Below are positions 8,105 to 18,104 of a DNA stretch of 64,000 nucleotides, piece after piece. The position numbers were made by a program, and so were the translations under genes. The notes below the pieces were generated by a model, which saw only the letters and a list, made by a program, of their open reading frames with translations, had not been told where the DNA came from and did not search any database. Each line of letters starts with the position of its first letter. Position 1 is the stretch's first letter. The stretch is taken from the NCBI RefSeq assembly GCF_000429485.1, contig NZ_AUBY01000009.1, positions 213,634 through 277,633 on the forward strand, in the 5' to 3' direction. Source of the stretch: Aliagarivorans marinus DSM 23064 (GTDB lineage Bacteria; Pseudomonadota; Gammaproteobacteria; Enterobacterales; Celerinatantimonadaceae).

Positions 8105-10150
8105 TTAGATGCGAAACTCCTCGGGGTCGATATCCGACTTTGGTTCAGGCTCGGGTTTTTCTGCCTGATAAGGCAGGCGGATGGAGAAGTGCACCCCTTT
8201 GTCGGGTTCACTTTCGAAGGCGATATAGCCTTTGAGTAGCTGCACCACCAAGTTGTAGACGATATGGGTACCCAGCCCACTGCCGCCTTGGCCACGCTTG
8301 GTCGTCACGAAGGGGTCGAAGATCCGGTTAGCCAGCTCGGGTGGCACTCCGCAGCCGCTATCGCGGTAGTCGATCAGTAGCTGCTCATTCTCGCGCACGA
8401 TGGAGATGGAGATCTTGCGCTCACCCTCCCAGTTGTTAAAGGCATGGGTGACCGAGTTGATGATCAGGTTGGAGTATATCTGGGTAAAGCTGCCGGGGTA
8501 GCTATAGAGCTCGAGTTGGCGGTCGCAATCTACCACCACCTCGGTATTGGCACGTTTGAGCTTATGACCTAGCGAGGTGATAACCTGATGAACATTCTCG
8601 CTGAGATTAAAGGTGTAGCAGGCCTCTGAGCTTTGATCGACCGCCACCTGCTTAAAGCTGCTGATTAAATCAGAGGCGCGTCGCAGGTTGCTTAGCAGCA
8701 GCTCAGAGCTTTGGTTAAGGTTCTCGATGAGATCCTCCATAAAGCTGCGACTGAGTTTACCGCTGCTGACATTCTCTTCCAGCTGCTTGCTCTGCTCTTG
8801 CAGGTAGGAAGCGGCGGTTACGCTGATACCGATAGGGGTGTTGATCTCATGGGCCACCCCCGCCACTAGGCTACCCAGCGAGGCCATCTTCTCTGCCTCC
8901 ACCAGGCTTTGCTGGGCGTTCTTGAGCTTGTCGAAGGCGCTGGCTAGCTGGCGGTTACTCTCTTCCAGTTTTTCGGTGCGCACTTCTACCTTGTGCTCCA
9001 GCTCGTCATTGAGCTGCTTGATCTCGTTCTCCACCTGTTTGAGCGGCGTGACGTCGTAGCCAAAGGCGATCATCCGGGCGACTTCGTTACCCTCGTAGAA
9101 GGGCACAAAGGTCCAGATCAGGGTGTATTGGGTATCGTTTTGATCGCTAAGGGTTAGCTCTTGGTCTTCAATCACCCTCAGCTGGCGCAGCTCGTCCTCG
9201 ATAAAGTCGCGCTTATTGGCATCGACAAACACGCTCAGCCAGCTCTGGCCGACCAGCTCGGCCTGATGGAAGCCAGTAAGCATCACCCCGGCTGGGTTGA
9301 CGTTGATGATGTCGAGGTGGTTGTCCAGCGTCACGATAATCGCGTTACTGGCATTAATAATGGTGGCAGAGAAGTCACGCTCTTTTTCTAGCTGCTCGGT
9401 GGCCTTGAGTCGTTGTTCGAACTCGTGATTGATCTTAAAGGTCATCTGGTTGAGGGTATTAACCAGTTCACTGAGCTCATCGTTGCGGGTACGGCCGTGA
9501 CCGAGTTCCAGTGGCGCGCCCAAATTATCTAGGTCTAGGTTGCGGGTGTATTCCACGATGGTGTTGAGATGGCGCACAATCACGTAGTAGATGATAAACA
9601 GGATCACAATCGAGACCACCAGGGTCTTGATGGTCTGGCTGATCAGGATCAGCATGGCCTTTTCCCACAGCCGCTTATAAACCTGATCCAAGGAGGCAGC
9701 CACAAACAGCTTACCAACCAACTCGCCTTGATAACTCAGCTCAAACTCCTGCTGCAGGTCGTAGCGCTCGGAGGAGCGGCCGCGCGCTAATAAAGGTACT
9801 TCCGAGCTACCGAGGATCTCTTTAACCAGCACGTACTGCATATTCGGCAGATTCATAATCCCTTCAATCTGCACCTGTACCTGCTCTTCATCGAGGTTCC
9901 ACAAGCTGGCGGCGATGGGTTGCAGAAAGCTCACCTCGATCTGGGCGATGCTGTCCTTAATCACTTTTACATCTTGGCGGTAATCATAGCGGAGCTGGAT
10001 AAGGGTAATGACCAGCGCCAGCAGGGTGGAGCAGATCAAGATATAGGAAAGCATCCGTAGTGAGAGGCTGTTGGTTCCCTTGTTCAGGGCCAGTTTTTTG
10101 ATGAGGCTGGTTTGGTCTTCCGGAACCAGATCATGCTCGGTGTGCTCCAT
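8105..10150 (-). CDS. Orphan sensor histidine kinase with PAS domain
   Basis: A 681-residue inner-membrane kinase. Layout: cytosolic tail, TM1 (about 33-53), periplasmic sensor region (54-165), TM2 (166-192), HAMP-like linker (193-245), PAS domain (about 258-370), coiled coil (372-420), H-box MASLGSLVAGVAHEINTP with phospho-acceptor His434, then a HATPase domain with N-box SNLIINSVTHAF, G1 box DSGCGVP and FDPFVTTK...GSGLG. No receiver domain is fused and no response regulator is adjacent, so its partner is elsewhere. The periplasmic region resembles the Cache/CHASE-like sensors of marine gammaproteobacterial kinases, but the ligand is unknown. The C-terminal tail is Pro/Glu-rich (PEPEPKSD). 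Confidence 0.85.
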   Translation of the reverse strand: MEHTEHDLVPEDQTSLIKKLALNKGTNSLSLRMLSYILICSTLLALVITLIQLRYDYRQDVKVIKDSIAQIEVSFLQPIAASLWNLDEEQVQVQIEGIMNLPNMQYVLVKEILGSSEVPLLARGRSSERYDLQQEFELSYQGELVGKLFVAASLDQVYKRLWEKAMLILISQTIKTLVVSIVILFIIYYVIVRHLNTIVEYTRNLDLDNLGAPLELGHGRTRNDELSELVNTLNQMTFKINHEFEQRLKATEQLEKERDFSATIINASNAIIVTLDNHLDIINVNPAGVMLTGFHQAELVGQSWLSVFVDANKRDFIEDELRQLRVIEDQELTLSDQNDTQYTLIWTFVPFYEGNEVARMIAFGYDVTPLKQVENEIKQLNDELEHKVEVRTEKLEESNRQLASAFDKLKNAQQSLVEAEKMASLGSLVAGVAHEINTPIGISVTAASYLQEQSKQLEENVSSGKLSRSFMEDLIENLNQSSELLLSNLRRASDLISSFKQVAVDQSSEACYTFNLSENVHQVITSLGHKLKRANTEVVVDCDRQLELYSYPGSFTQIYSNLIINSVTHAFNNWEGERKISISIVRENEQLLIDYRDSGCGVPPELANRIFDPFVTTKRGQGGSGLGTHIVYNLVVQLLKGYIAFESEPDKGVHFSIRLPYQAEKPEPEPKSDIDPEEFRI

Positions 10151-10246
10151 TCACCCGTCCTTGCTTCGTGCTGTGGAGTTGTAGTTATGCTTATCGCAAT
10201 CATAGTCCAAACGCTCACTATGTAAACTGGCTAAGTGATTAGCCGA

Positions 10247-10275
10247 CTTGAATTTCTTGGTGTAAACCCGCATCT
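10247..10275 (+). promoter_or_regulatory. Sigma-32-like heat-shock promoter of prlC
   Basis: CTTGAAT (10247-10253), a 14-base spacer, then CCGCATCT (10268-10275). Each half differs by one base from the sigma-32 consensus (CTTGAAA and CCCCATNT). It lies 41 bases before the prlC start. The spacer equals that of the hslV promoter in this window. Confidence 0.6.
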
Positions 10276-10316
10276 TTTTAGTTTGTCCGCCAAGTTGGCC
10301 AGCCCAAGGAATTCAA

Positions 10317-12350
10317 ATGAGCAACCCATTACTCTGTATTACCGGATTACCGCCTTTTAGCGAGATTAAACCTGAGCATGTTAAACCTGCTGTAGAGCAA
10401 GCGATTGCAGACTGCCGTGAGGTGATCGAGCAGGTAGTGGCAGAGGCTGAGCCTAGCTGGGAGAATCTGATCCTGCCGCTGGACGAAGTGAACGACAAGC
10501 TAAGTCGCTTGTGGTCGCCGGTCAGCCATATGAATGCGGTGGTCAACAGCAAGGAGCTACGTGAGGCCTATGAGTCTTGCTTGGGCATGCTGTCCGAGTA
10601 CTCCACCTTTGTCGGCCAGCATAGCGGCCTGTATCAGGCATACGAGAAGCTGGCGGCCAGTGAAGCCTTTGCCGCTTACTCGCCAGCCCAGCAGAAATCC
10701 ATCGATGATGCCCTACGCGACTTTAAACTGTCGGGGATTGCGTTAGAGAGCGACAAGCAGCAGCGCTATGGCGAGATTGTGGCGCGTCTATCGGAGCTCA
10801 GCTCCAGTTTCTCTAACAATGTGCTCGATGCTACCGTTGCCTGGCAAAAGCAGGTTACTGATGAAGCCGAGTTAGCAGGGCTGCCAGAATCAGCGCTGGC
10901 GGCCGCCAAGCAAGCCGCAGAGCTTAAAGAGCTCGACGGTTACCTGCTGACGCTGGAGTTCCCCAGCTATCTGGCGGTGATGACCTACGCCGATAAACGC
11001 GAGCTGCGCGAAGAGGTGTACCGCGCCTTTTGTACCCGCGCATCGGAAAACGGCCCGCATCAAGGTCAGTACGACAACACCGCCATCATTGAAGAAGAGC
11101 TGGCCCTGCGCCAAGAGCTGGCTGCGCTACTTGGCTTTGAAAGCTACGCGCACAAATCTCTGGCCACCAAAATGGCAGAGTCCCCCGAGCAAGTACTGGG
11201 CTTTCTAGAAGATCTTGGCAAACGCTCCAAGCCTCAAGCCGAGCGAGAGCTGGGCGAGCTGCAGGCCTTTGCCAAACAAGAACATGGTGTGGAGGAGTTG
11301 GCCGCCTGGGATATCGCTTACTACGGCGAGAAGCTTAAGCAGCATACCTACTCAATCTCCGATGAGCTGCTACGCCCTTACTTCCCAGAAGATCGGGTGC
11401 TAAGCGGTCTGTTCGAAGTAGTTAAGCGCCTGTTCAAGGTTGAAGTGAAAGAGCGTCAAGGCGTGGATAGCTGGCATGACGATGTGCGCTTCTTCGAGCT
11501 GTTTGACGAGTCTGGTGCACTGCGCGGCAGCTTTTACCTTGACCTGTATGCCCGCGAGCATAAGCGCGGCGGCGCTTGGATGGATGAGTGCATTGGCCGT
11601 CGGGTCGACGCACAAGGGCAAGTGATCCTGCCAGTGGCCTACCTGACTTGTAACTTCAATAAGCCAGTGGGCGATAAGCCTGCGCTGTTTACCCACGATG
11701 AAGTGGTCACCTTGTTCCACGAGTTTGGCCATGGCATCCACCATATGCTCACCCAAGTCGATGTGGCTGCCGTGTCGGGCATCAATGGTGTGGCCTGGGA
11801 TGCAGTTGAGCTGCCAAGCCAGTTCCTCGAGAACTGGTGCTGGGAGGAGCAAGCGCTGGCGTTTATCTCTGGCCACTATCAAAGCGGCGAGCCACTGCCT
11901 CACGAGCTGCTAGAGAAGATGCTGGCAGCCAAGAACTTCCAGTCGGCGATGATGATGGTGCGCCAGCTAGAGTTCGCTATTTTCGATTTCGAGCTGCATG
12001 CTCAGAGCGCGCTGCAAGGCTCGGTGCAGGAGTATCTGGACAAGGTGCGTGAGCGCGTTGCGGTAATCATCCCACCGGCCTTTAACCGCTTCCAGAACAG
12101 CTTTAGCCACATCTTTGCCGGTGGCTATAGCGCGGGTTACTACAGCTACAAGTGGGCTGAAGTGCTGTCGGCGGATGCCTTCTCACTCTTTGAGGAAGAA
12201 GGGATCTTCAACCCAGACACCGGCCGCTCGTTTATGCAGAATATCTTGGAGAAAGGTGGCTCAGAGAAGCCGATGGCCTTGTTTAAGGCCTTCCGTGGTC
12301 GTGAACCCGAGGTTGATGCGTTGCTGCGTCACAGCGGAATTAGCGCCTAG
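10317..12350 (+). CDS. prlC: Oligopeptidase A (M3 zinc metallopeptidase)
   Basis: A 677-residue cytosolic peptidase that degrades oligopeptides, including cleaved signal peptides. The zinc motif HEFGH is at residues 468-472 within TLFHEFGHGIHHML, and a downstream Glu in VELPSQFLENW supplies the third ligand as in M3 enzymes. GGYSAGYYSYKWAEV near the C-terminus is the conserved substrate-binding loop. Length matches E. coli PrlC (680). AAGGA precedes the ATG at 10317. It is divergent from the sensor kinase and carries a sigma-32-like promoter, consistent with its known heat-shock control in enterobacteria. Confidence 0.95.
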   Translation: MSNPLLCITGLPPFSEIKPEHVKPAVEQAIADCREVIEQVVAEAEPSWENLILPLDEVNDKLSRLWSPVSHMNAVVNSKELREAYESCLGMLSEYSTFVGQHSGLYQAYEKLAASEAFAAYSPAQQKSIDDALRDFKLSGIALESDKQQRYGEIVARLSELSSSFSNNVLDATVAWQKQVTDEAELAGLPESALAAAKQAAELKELDGYLLTLEFPSYLAVMTYADKRELREEVYRAFCTRASENGPHQGQYDNTAIIEEELALRQELAALLGFESYAHKSLATKMAESPEQVLGFLEDLGKRSKPQAERELGELQAFAKQEHGVEELAAWDIAYYGEKLKQHTYSISDELLRPYFPEDRVLSGLFEVVKRLFKVEVKERQGVDSWHDDVRFFELFDESGALRGSFYLDLYAREHKRGGAWMDECIGRRVDAQGQVILPVAYLTCNFNKPVGDKPALFTHDEVVTLFHEFGHGIHHMLTQVDVAAVSGINGVAWDAVELPSQFLENWCWEEQALAFISGHYQSGEPLPHELLEKMLAAKNFQSAMMMVRQLEFAIFDFELHAQSALQGSVQEYLDKVRERVAVIIPPAFNRFQNSFSHIFAGGYSAGYYSYKWAEVLSADAFSLFEEEGIFNPDTGRSFMQNILEKGGSEKPMALFKAFRGREPEVDALLRHSGISA

Positions 12351-12416
12351 GTAACAGCTTTGCCGCTGCGCAGGCTCTGTGCAGCGGATGTATTACAGGG
12401 AAGAAGGACCCGCATA

Positions 12417-13529
12417 ATGGAAGAGCTCTATCAGTGGTTGGAGCAACAAACCTCACAACTGGAAACCAGTAATTGGCTGTTTGATGTCTCAGTGGTGCTA
12501 ACCATTACCGTGGTGGCGTTTGTGGCTTGGCGTATGCTTGCGTCACGCTTGGAGCGTTTGGCTGCAGGCACCCGCTACCGATGGGATGAAGCAGTATGGT
12601 TCGCCTTGTGGAAGCCGATCAACTGGTTGATTGCAGTGGTGGGCCTGTCGCTGGTGGCGACGGTGTTCGCCAAGCAGTTAGACCCAGACGTCGCCCAGTT
12701 AATACCGATTAGCCGCAAGATTGCGGTGGTGATGATGCTAACTTGGGCCGCGTTGCGCTTTATTCGCAAGGCAGAACAGGTACTGGTAAAAGAGCAGCAT
12801 CGTGACCAAACCACGGTATTGGCCGTAGGCAAGCTGTTGCGGGCATCGGTGGTCATACTGATGCTGCTGGCGGTGATGCAGATCCTTGGCTTTAGCATCT
12901 CAGGGGTGCTGGCCTTCGGTGGTATGGGCGGTCTGATTGTCGGTATGGCGGCAAAAGATCTGCTGTCGAACTTCTTTGGCGCGCTGATCATCTATCTGGA
13001 CAAACCCTTCAAGGTGGGCGACTGGGTACGCTCGCCGGATCGCAGCATCGAAGGCACCGTCGAGAATATCGGTTGGCGGGTCACTCGCATTCGTACCTTC
13101 GACAAGCGTCCGCTGTATATCCCCAATGCGATCTTCTCCAGCATTGTGGTGGAGAATCCGAGCCGGATGAGCCACCGCCGAATCAAAGAGACCATCGGTA
13201 TCCGCTACGGCGATGCCGCCAAGATGCAGGTGATTGTTGAGCAGGTCAAACAGATGCTGGAGCAGCATCCGGAGATAGACACTACGCAAACCCTGATGGT
13301 CAACTTCGATGCCTTCGGTCCGTCCTCGCTGGATTTCTTTATCTATACCTTCACCAAAACCACCAACTGGGTGAAGTACCATCAGGTGAAACAGGACGTG
13401 CTGAATAAAATTGTCGCAATCGTTGAAGGCCATGGCGCTGAGTTTGCCTTCCCAACGCGCACCTTGCATGTGGTAGCGGAGGGTGCAGAACAAAGCCTTA
13501 ACTCGCCACTAAGCAGTGTAGGTGAATAA
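12417..13529 (+). CDS. Mechanosensitive ion channel, MscS family
   Basis: A 370-residue inner-membrane channel that opens under membrane tension. ATG at 12417 follows AAGAAGGA with eight-base spacing; an upstream TTG at 12360 would add 19 residues of unlikely sequence. There are about four or five transmembrane segments. The last is the Gly/Ala-rich pore helix (FGGMGGLIVGMAAKDLLSNF), followed by the MscS beta-domain (DKPFKVGDWV, IEGTVENIGWRVTRIRT, YIPNAIFSSIVVENPSR) and the alpha/beta C-terminal cage. Four or more N-terminal helices make it closer to YnaI/MscMJ-type channels than to the three-helix MscS. It may be co-transcribed with prlC (66-base gap, no terminator seen). Confidence 0.88.
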   Translation: MEELYQWLEQQTSQLETSNWLFDVSVVLTITVVAFVAWRMLASRLERLAAGTRYRWDEAVWFALWKPINWLIAVVGLSLVATVFAKQLDPDVAQLIPISRKIAVVMMLTWAALRFIRKAEQVLVKEQHRDQTTVLAVGKLLRASVVILMLLAVMQILGFSISGVLAFGGMGGLIVGMAAKDLLSNFFGALIIYLDKPFKVGDWVRSPDRSIEGTVENIGWRVTRIRTFDKRPLYIPNAIFSSIVVENPSRMSHRRIKETIGIRYGDAAKMQVIVEQVKQMLEQHPEIDTTQTLMVNFDAFGPSSLDFFIYTFTKTTNWVKYHQVKQDVLNKIVAIVEGHGAEFAFPTRTLHVVAEGAEQSLNSPLSSVGE

Positions 13530-13955
13530 CTATTCGTTTTACTTGCGTATGTTTATGATGCATTAGTGAATGTTCTGGCGATTCTTTGGCCATGTAAGAG
13601 CATTATGCTGGGTTTGGATGAGAATCCCTTAAATTCGGGGGACTAAACCCAGCAAATTGGATGAATGTATAAAATAACGACAAGATTTTTCAATGCTGCG
13701 CAAATCGCAGTGTAATGTGCTGCTAAAGCATGACATCGTTCTAAAACCCCTCTGAATATCCTTCAAATCACAGTGATTAACCGGGCGTGAATAGTCACAT
13801 CCACTGCCTGCCCGGCCCCGCCAGCTTGTGTCGTTATCCGCTATTGAGGTAAAACAGAGCTGTAATAACAACGACACAATGGCTAGCGCTGTGCCCTTTT
13901 GATAGCCAGCGACTCGCCGTATCGCAAACACAATCTACGTTACATGGAGCGAACG
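13530..13955 (+). promoter_or_regulatory. Long structured region upstream of the liv operon
   Basis: 426 bases without a supported gene. They contain two long inverted repeats: TGCTGGGTTT (13606-13615) with AAACCCAGCA (13645-13654), and TTGTGTCGTT (13826-13835) with AACGACACAA (13870-13879). A smaller hairpin CTGCG/CGCAG lies at 13696-13710. No intrinsic terminator for the upstream channel gene and no convincing sigma-70 promoter were fixed. The arrangement suggests a leader or operator region controlling livK. Confidence 0.5.
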
Positions 13956-15053
13956 ATGAATAAATGGAAGACCTGTGTCTTAGCCTCGGCGGTATCGGCT
14001 GCTTTACTTGGAGCGGGCGCTGCGAACGCCGCTACCGTTAAAGTGGCGGTTGCAGGCCCGGTAACCGGCCCTGTTGCTCAGTATGGTGATATGCAATTCG
14101 CCGGTGCTGGCATCGCTCAAGACTTACTTGATGGCGAAACCAAGCTGGAAGTCGTGGTTTACGATGATGCCTGTGAGCCTAAGCAAGCGGTCGCGGTAGC
14201 CAACAAGATCATCAATGACGGCATTCAATATGTAATCGGCCACCTGTGTTCAGGTGCCACCCAGCCAGCTTCTGACGTATACGAAGACGAAGGTGTGCTG
14301 ATGATTACTCCAGCAGCAACCAGCCCTGACATTACTGCCCGTGGCCACGAGCTGGTGTTCCGCACCATCGGCCTGGATAGTGACCAAGGCCCAACCGCAG
14401 CACGCTACATTCTGACCAGCGTTAAGCCATCAAAAGTAGCGGTTATCCACGATAAGCAACAATACGGTGAAGGTATCGCCACCTCTGTGAAGCAAGAGCT
14501 GGAAGCGGCTGGCACCGAGGTTGTGGCCTTTGAAGGTGTGACTGCCGGTGACAAAGACTTTTCAGCCCTTATCGCCAAGCTTAAGCGCTTGAACGTTGAT
14601 TTCGTTTACTACGGTGGCTACCACCCTGAGCTGGGCCTGCTGTTGCGTCAGTCTTATGAGCAAGGTTTGGAAGCGCGTTACATGGGCCCCGAAGGCGTAG
14701 GTAACAAAGATATCTCGGCGATTGCCCAAGAAGCCTCTGAAGGCCTGCTGGTTACCCTGCCTAAGAAATACGACTTGGTTCCAGCGAACGCCCCAATCGT
14801 CGATGCGCTGAAAACTAAAGGCGAAGACCCAACTGGCCCATTCGTATGGACCGCCTATGCCGCAATGCAGGCGATTCAAGCGGGTGTAACTGCGGCGGGG
14901 GATGACCCAGAAGCCGTGGCTGAATACCTACGCGCTAACACTGTGGATACCGTCATGGGCCCTCTGCAGTGGGACGATAAAGGCGACCTGAAAGGGTTCG
15001 ACTTTGGCGTGTTCAGCTGGCACGCCGATGGCACCTCTTCGGTGGCTGAGTAA
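13956..15053 (+). CDS. livK: Branched-chain amino acid ABC transporter, periplasmic binding protein
   Basis: A 365-residue solute-binding protein that delivers leucine, isoleucine or valine (or related amino acids) to LivHM. ATG at 13956 follows GGAG at 13946-13949; the signal peptide runs to about GAANAA (residue 25). Conserved LivJ/K features include [12 protein letters not shown], the Cys pair in DDACEPKQ and [12 protein letters not shown], and [15 protein letters not shown]. First gene of a five-gene importer operon; a hairpin directly after it probably makes its mRNA more abundant than the downstream genes. Which branched-chain amino acid is preferred cannot be told from sequence. Confidence 0.92.
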   Translation: MNKWKTCVLASAVSAALLGAGAANAATVKVAVAGPVTGPVAQYGDMQFAGAGIAQDLLDGETKLEVVVYDDACEPKQAVAVANKIINDGIQYVIGHLCSGATQPASDVYEDEGVLMITPAATSPDITARGHELVFRTIGLDSDQGPTAARYILTSVKPSKVAVIHDKQQYGEGIATSVKQELEAAGTEVVAFEGVTAGDKDFSALIAKLKRLNVDFVYYGGYHPELGLLLRQSYEQGLEARYMGPEGVGNKDISAIAQEASEGLLVTLPKKYDLVPANAPIVDALKTKGEDPTGPFVWTAYAAMQAIQAGVTAAGDDPEAVAEYLRANTVDTVMGPLQWDDKGDLKGFDFGVFSWHADGTSSVAE

Positions 15054-15061
15054 CCTCCAAG

Positions 15062-15086
15062 CAGCGCCCGCTTAACGCGGGCGCTG
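15062..15086 (+). terminator. Intercistronic hairpin between livK and livH
   Basis: Ten-base GC-rich perfect arms CAGCGCCCGC (15062-15071) and GCGGGCGCTG (15077-15086) with a five-base loop, followed by TCCTGTTCT. It is a probable partial terminator and RNA stabiliser that sets a higher level of the binding protein. Confidence 0.65.
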
Positions 15087-15146
15087 TCCTGTTCTATATG
15101 CAACAGTATCCGCTACCGTACGGCTACCTTGCAGTTTGGATGAACC

Positions 15147-16073
15147 ATGTCTGAGCAACTTTTTTATTTTCTACAGCAGCTAACTAATGGCCTGACCATT
15201 GGTAGCACCTACGCCTTGATCGCGATTGGCTATACCATGGTCTACGGGATTATCGGCATGATTAACTTCGCCCACGGCGAGGTCTACATGATTGGCTCCT
15301 ACGTCTCGTTTATCGTATTGGCCGGTCTGGCGATGCTGGGGATTGACGCCTTACCGGTGCTAATCGCAGGCGCCTTTATTATTAGTATGATTGTCACCAG
15401 CGTGTATGGCTGGAGCATCGAAAAGATCGCCTACCGCCCGGTGCGTGGCGGTAACCGTCTGATTGCCCTTATCTCGGCAATCGGTATGTCGATCTTTCTA
15501 CAGAATTTAGTGCGCTTGGCACAGGGCAGTCGTGATATTGCCATGCCGCGCATGATTAAAGGTGGCTGGACCTTCGGCTCGGAAGCCGGTTTCCAGTGGA
15601 GCATCTCCTATATGCAGCTGGTGATCTTCGTGGTCACCTTCGCGGCGATGACCGCGCTGACCCTGTTTATCTCCCGCTCTCGGATGGGCCGCGCTTGTCG
15701 CGCCTGTAGCGAAGATATCTCGATGGCCAACCTGCTGGGCATCGACACCAACCGGGTGATCTCACTGACCTTCATCATCGGTGCCGCGCTGGCTGCAGTG
15801 GCCGGTGTACTACTGGGCATGTACTACGGCGTGATTAATCCTTACATCGGCTTTATGGCTGGCCTGAAGGCCTTTACCGCAGCGGTATTGGGCGGGATTG
15901 GCTCAATCCCCGGGGCCGTGCTTGGTGGCTTGCTGCTGGGTATCACCGAGGCGATTACCGCGGGTTATTTCAGTACCGAATATAAGGATGTGGTCTCCTT
16001 CGGCTTACTCTGTTTTGTTTTGTTGTTTATGCCGACTGGCATACTCGGTAAGCCTGAGGTGGAAAAAGTATGA
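15147..16073 (+). CDS. livH: Branched-chain amino acid ABC transporter permease LivH
   Basis: A 308-residue inner-membrane permease with about eight hydrophobic segments. [20 protein letters not shown] and [13 protein letters not shown] near the N-terminus are the LivH signature, and the EAA-like loop ([25 protein letters not shown]) couples to the ATPase. It forms the pore with LivM. The end overlaps livM by four bases (ATGA), indicating coupled translation. Confidence 0.95.
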   Translation: MSEQLFYFLQQLTNGLTIGSTYALIAIGYTMVYGIIGMINFAHGEVYMIGSYVSFIVLAGLAMLGIDALPVLIAGAFIISMIVTSVYGWSIEKIAYRPVRGGNRLIALISAIGMSIFLQNLVRLAQGSRDIAMPRMIKGGWTFGSEAGFQWSISYMQLVIFVVTFAAMTALTLFISRSRMGRACRACSEDISMANLLGIDTNRVISLTFIIGAALAAVAGVLLGMYYGVINPYIGFMAGLKAFTAAVLGGIGSIPGAVLGGLLLGITEAITAGYFSTEYKDVVSFGLLCFVLLFMPTGILGKPEVEKV

Positions 16074-17329
16074 GTAAGCAAGTAATTGTTAATGCGCTGA
16101 TTTCTGCCGTTACCTTCCTGGTGCTGGCAGGTTGGCTGTTGGGCATCTCGATGCAGGCCGAACCGGGTGGTGTGCAGCTGGTGTTTGCCGAGCCATCGCA
16201 CCTGCACTGGCTATGGGGCGGTATGGCGGCAGTATTCTTTGGGCAGTTGTTTTTTCCGAGTCAGGTAGACAAGCTAAGGCATGTTGCTCAGGCCAAGAAG
16301 CAACGCTTCAAACTGCCGGCTATGGATCGAAAAGGCAGTAATCTAGTCGCCTGCTTTGTGTTGGCTGGTGCGATTATCTGGCCGTTTATGGTGAGCCGTG
16401 GCTCGGTGGACTTGGCGACCTTGACCTTGATCTACGTGATGCTCGGCTTGGGCCTGAATGTGGTGGTGGGCCTCGCCGGTCTGCTGGATTTGGGCTACGT
16501 GGGCTTCTACGCGGTTGGTGCCTATAGCTATGCGCTACTGGCCGCTGAAGGGTGGGGCTTTTGGACCTGTCTGCCTATCGCTGGTGCGATGGCGGCGCTG
16601 TTTGGCTTCCTGCTGGGCTTCCCGGTATTGCGGCTGCGGGGCGACTATCTGGCGATTGTGACCCTCGGCTTCGGTGAGATTATTCGCCTATTGCTGAACA
16701 ACCTTACCGAGCTCACCGGTGGTCCGAACGGGATCAGTGGTATCGCTAAACCCACCCTGTTTGGCCTGGAGTTTAACCGCAAGCTCAAAGATGGCGGATT
16801 CGATACCTTCCATAACTTCTTTGATATCTCCTACAACTCCCAGTACAAGGTGATCTTCCTGTACTTGATGGCGCTGCTGTTGGTGGTGCTGACGATTATC
16901 GTGATCAACCGCCTGCTACGTATGCCGATTGGCCGCGCTTGGGAAGCCTTGCGTGAAGATGAGATTGCCTGTCGCTCCTTGGGCCTCAGCCCCACCGTGG
17001 TGAAACTGAGTGCCTTTACCATTGGCGCAGCCTTCGCTGGTTTTGCCGGTAGCTTCTTTGCGGCGCGTCAGGGCTTTATTAGCCCAGAGTCGTTCACCTT
17101 TATCGAGTCGGCGATCATTCTGGCAATCGTGGTGCTTGGCGGTATGGGCTCGCAGATCGGGGTGATTCTCGCCGCGATTATGATGACGGTACTGCCGGAG
17201 CTGGCGCGAGAGTTTAACGAGTACCGGATGCTGATGTTCGGTTTGATGATGGTGTTTATGATGATTTGGCGCCCACAGGGCTTGTTGCCAATGAGCCGTC
17301 CCCACATGCAGCTAAAGCAGGAGGCCTAA
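16070..17329 (+). CDS. livM: Branched-chain amino acid ABC transporter permease LivM
   Basis: A 419-residue permease partner of LivH, with an N-terminal extension (two extra helices and a basic loop) typical of gammaproteobacterial LivM, then the conserved core: [31 protein letters not shown] is recognisable in parts, together with the coupling loop [19 protein letters not shown]. The start overlaps livH by four bases, and livG begins one base after its stop. Confidence 0.95.
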   Translation: MSKQVIVNALISAVTFLVLAGWLLGISMQAEPGGVQLVFAEPSHLHWLWGGMAAVFFGQLFFPSQVDKLRHVAQAKKQRFKLPAMDRKGSNLVACFVLAGAIIWPFMVSRGSVDLATLTLIYVMLGLGLNVVVGLAGLLDLGYVGFYAVGAYSYALLAAEGWGFWTCLPIAGAMAALFGFLLGFPVLRLRGDYLAIVTLGFGEIIRLLLNNLTELTGGPNGISGIAKPTLFGLEFNRKLKDGGFDTFHNFFDISYNSQYKVIFLYLMALLLVVLTIIVINRLLRMPIGRAWEALREDEIACRSLGLSPTVVKLSAFTIGAAFAGFAGSFFAARQGFISPESFTFIESAIILAIVVLGGMGSQIGVILAAIMMTVLPELAREFNEYRMLMFGLMMVFMMIWRPQGLLPMSRPHMQLKQEA

Positions 17330-17330
17330 G

Positions 17331-18095
17331 ATGAGTCTATTACTCGATGTAACCGGCCTAACCATGCGCTTTGGTGGCCTGTTGGCAGTGGACAAAGTGG
17401 CCTTGCGCCTGCACGAGAAAGAAGTGGTATCGGTGATTGGCCCCAATGGTGCCGGTAAAACCACGGTGTTTAACTGCCTGACTGGCTTCTACCAACCGAC
17501 CTCTGGGCAGATCGTCTATCGCGGTGAGCATTTAGAGGGCATGAAGGGCCATTTGATTGCCCGTAAAGGCATTGTGCGCACCTTCCAGCATGTTCGTCTG
17601 TTCAAGGACATGACGGTGGTTGAGAACCTGCTGGTGGCGCAGCATCGCCATCTGGACACCAACTTCTTCTCCGGCCTGCTTAACACCAAGCGTTTTCGCA
17701 AGAGCGAGCGCAGCGCACTGGAGTTCGCCAAGTACTGGCTCGATAAGGTAGGGCTGACCGAGTTTGCCAATCGCAAGGCCGGCAATCTGGCTTACGGCCA
17801 GCAGCGCCGCTTGGAGATTGCTCGCTGTATGGTGACCCGCCCAGAAATCTTGATGTTGGACGAGCCGGCTGCCGGACTAAACCCGCGGGAAACCGAAGAC
17901 CTGGATCGGCTGATCCTCGAGCTGCGCGATCAAGAAGATGTCTCCATCCTGTTGATTGAGCATGATATGAAGCTGGTAATGGGCATCTCCGATCGCATCT
18001 ATGTGGTCAACCAAGGTTGCCCGCTGGCCGACGGTACGCCGGAGCAGGTGCGCAACAACCCTGAGGTGATCAAAGCCTATCTGGGCGAGTTCTAG
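17331..18095 (+). CDS. livG: Branched-chain amino acid ABC transporter ATP-binding protein LivG
   Basis: A 254-residue cytosolic ATPase. Walker A GPNGAGKTT is at 37-45, the signature region is LAYGQQRRLEIAR, Walker B is ILMLDEPAAG, and the switch His is in LLIEHDMKLVMGI. The C-terminal ADGTPEQVRNNPEVIKAYLGE is the LivG hallmark. AGGAGG at the end of livM is its ribosome site. It pairs with LivF as a heterodimer energising LivHM. Confidence 0.96.
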   Translation: MSLLLDVTGLTMRFGGLLAVDKVALRLHEKEVVSVIGPNGAGKTTVFNCLTGFYQPTSGQIVYRGEHLEGMKGHLIARKGIVRTFQHVRLFKDMTVVENLLVAQHRHLDTNFFSGLLNTKRFRKSERSALEFAKYWLDKVGLTEFANRKAGNLAYGQQRRLEIARCMVTRPEILMLDEPAAGLNPRETEDLDRLILELRDQEDVSILLIEHDMKLVMGISDRIYVVNQGCPLADGTPEQVRNNPEVIKAYLGEF

Positions 18096-18104
18096 GAGAG
18101 GACG

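Noticed and set aside
11400..11903. 167-codon minus-strand frame within prlC
   Set aside because: Covers the conserved zinc-site region of prlC on the opposite strand, so it is a shadow frame.
12900..13493. 197-codon minus-strand frame within the MscS gene
   Set aside because: Antisense to a conserved channel; no start signals and no family match recognised.
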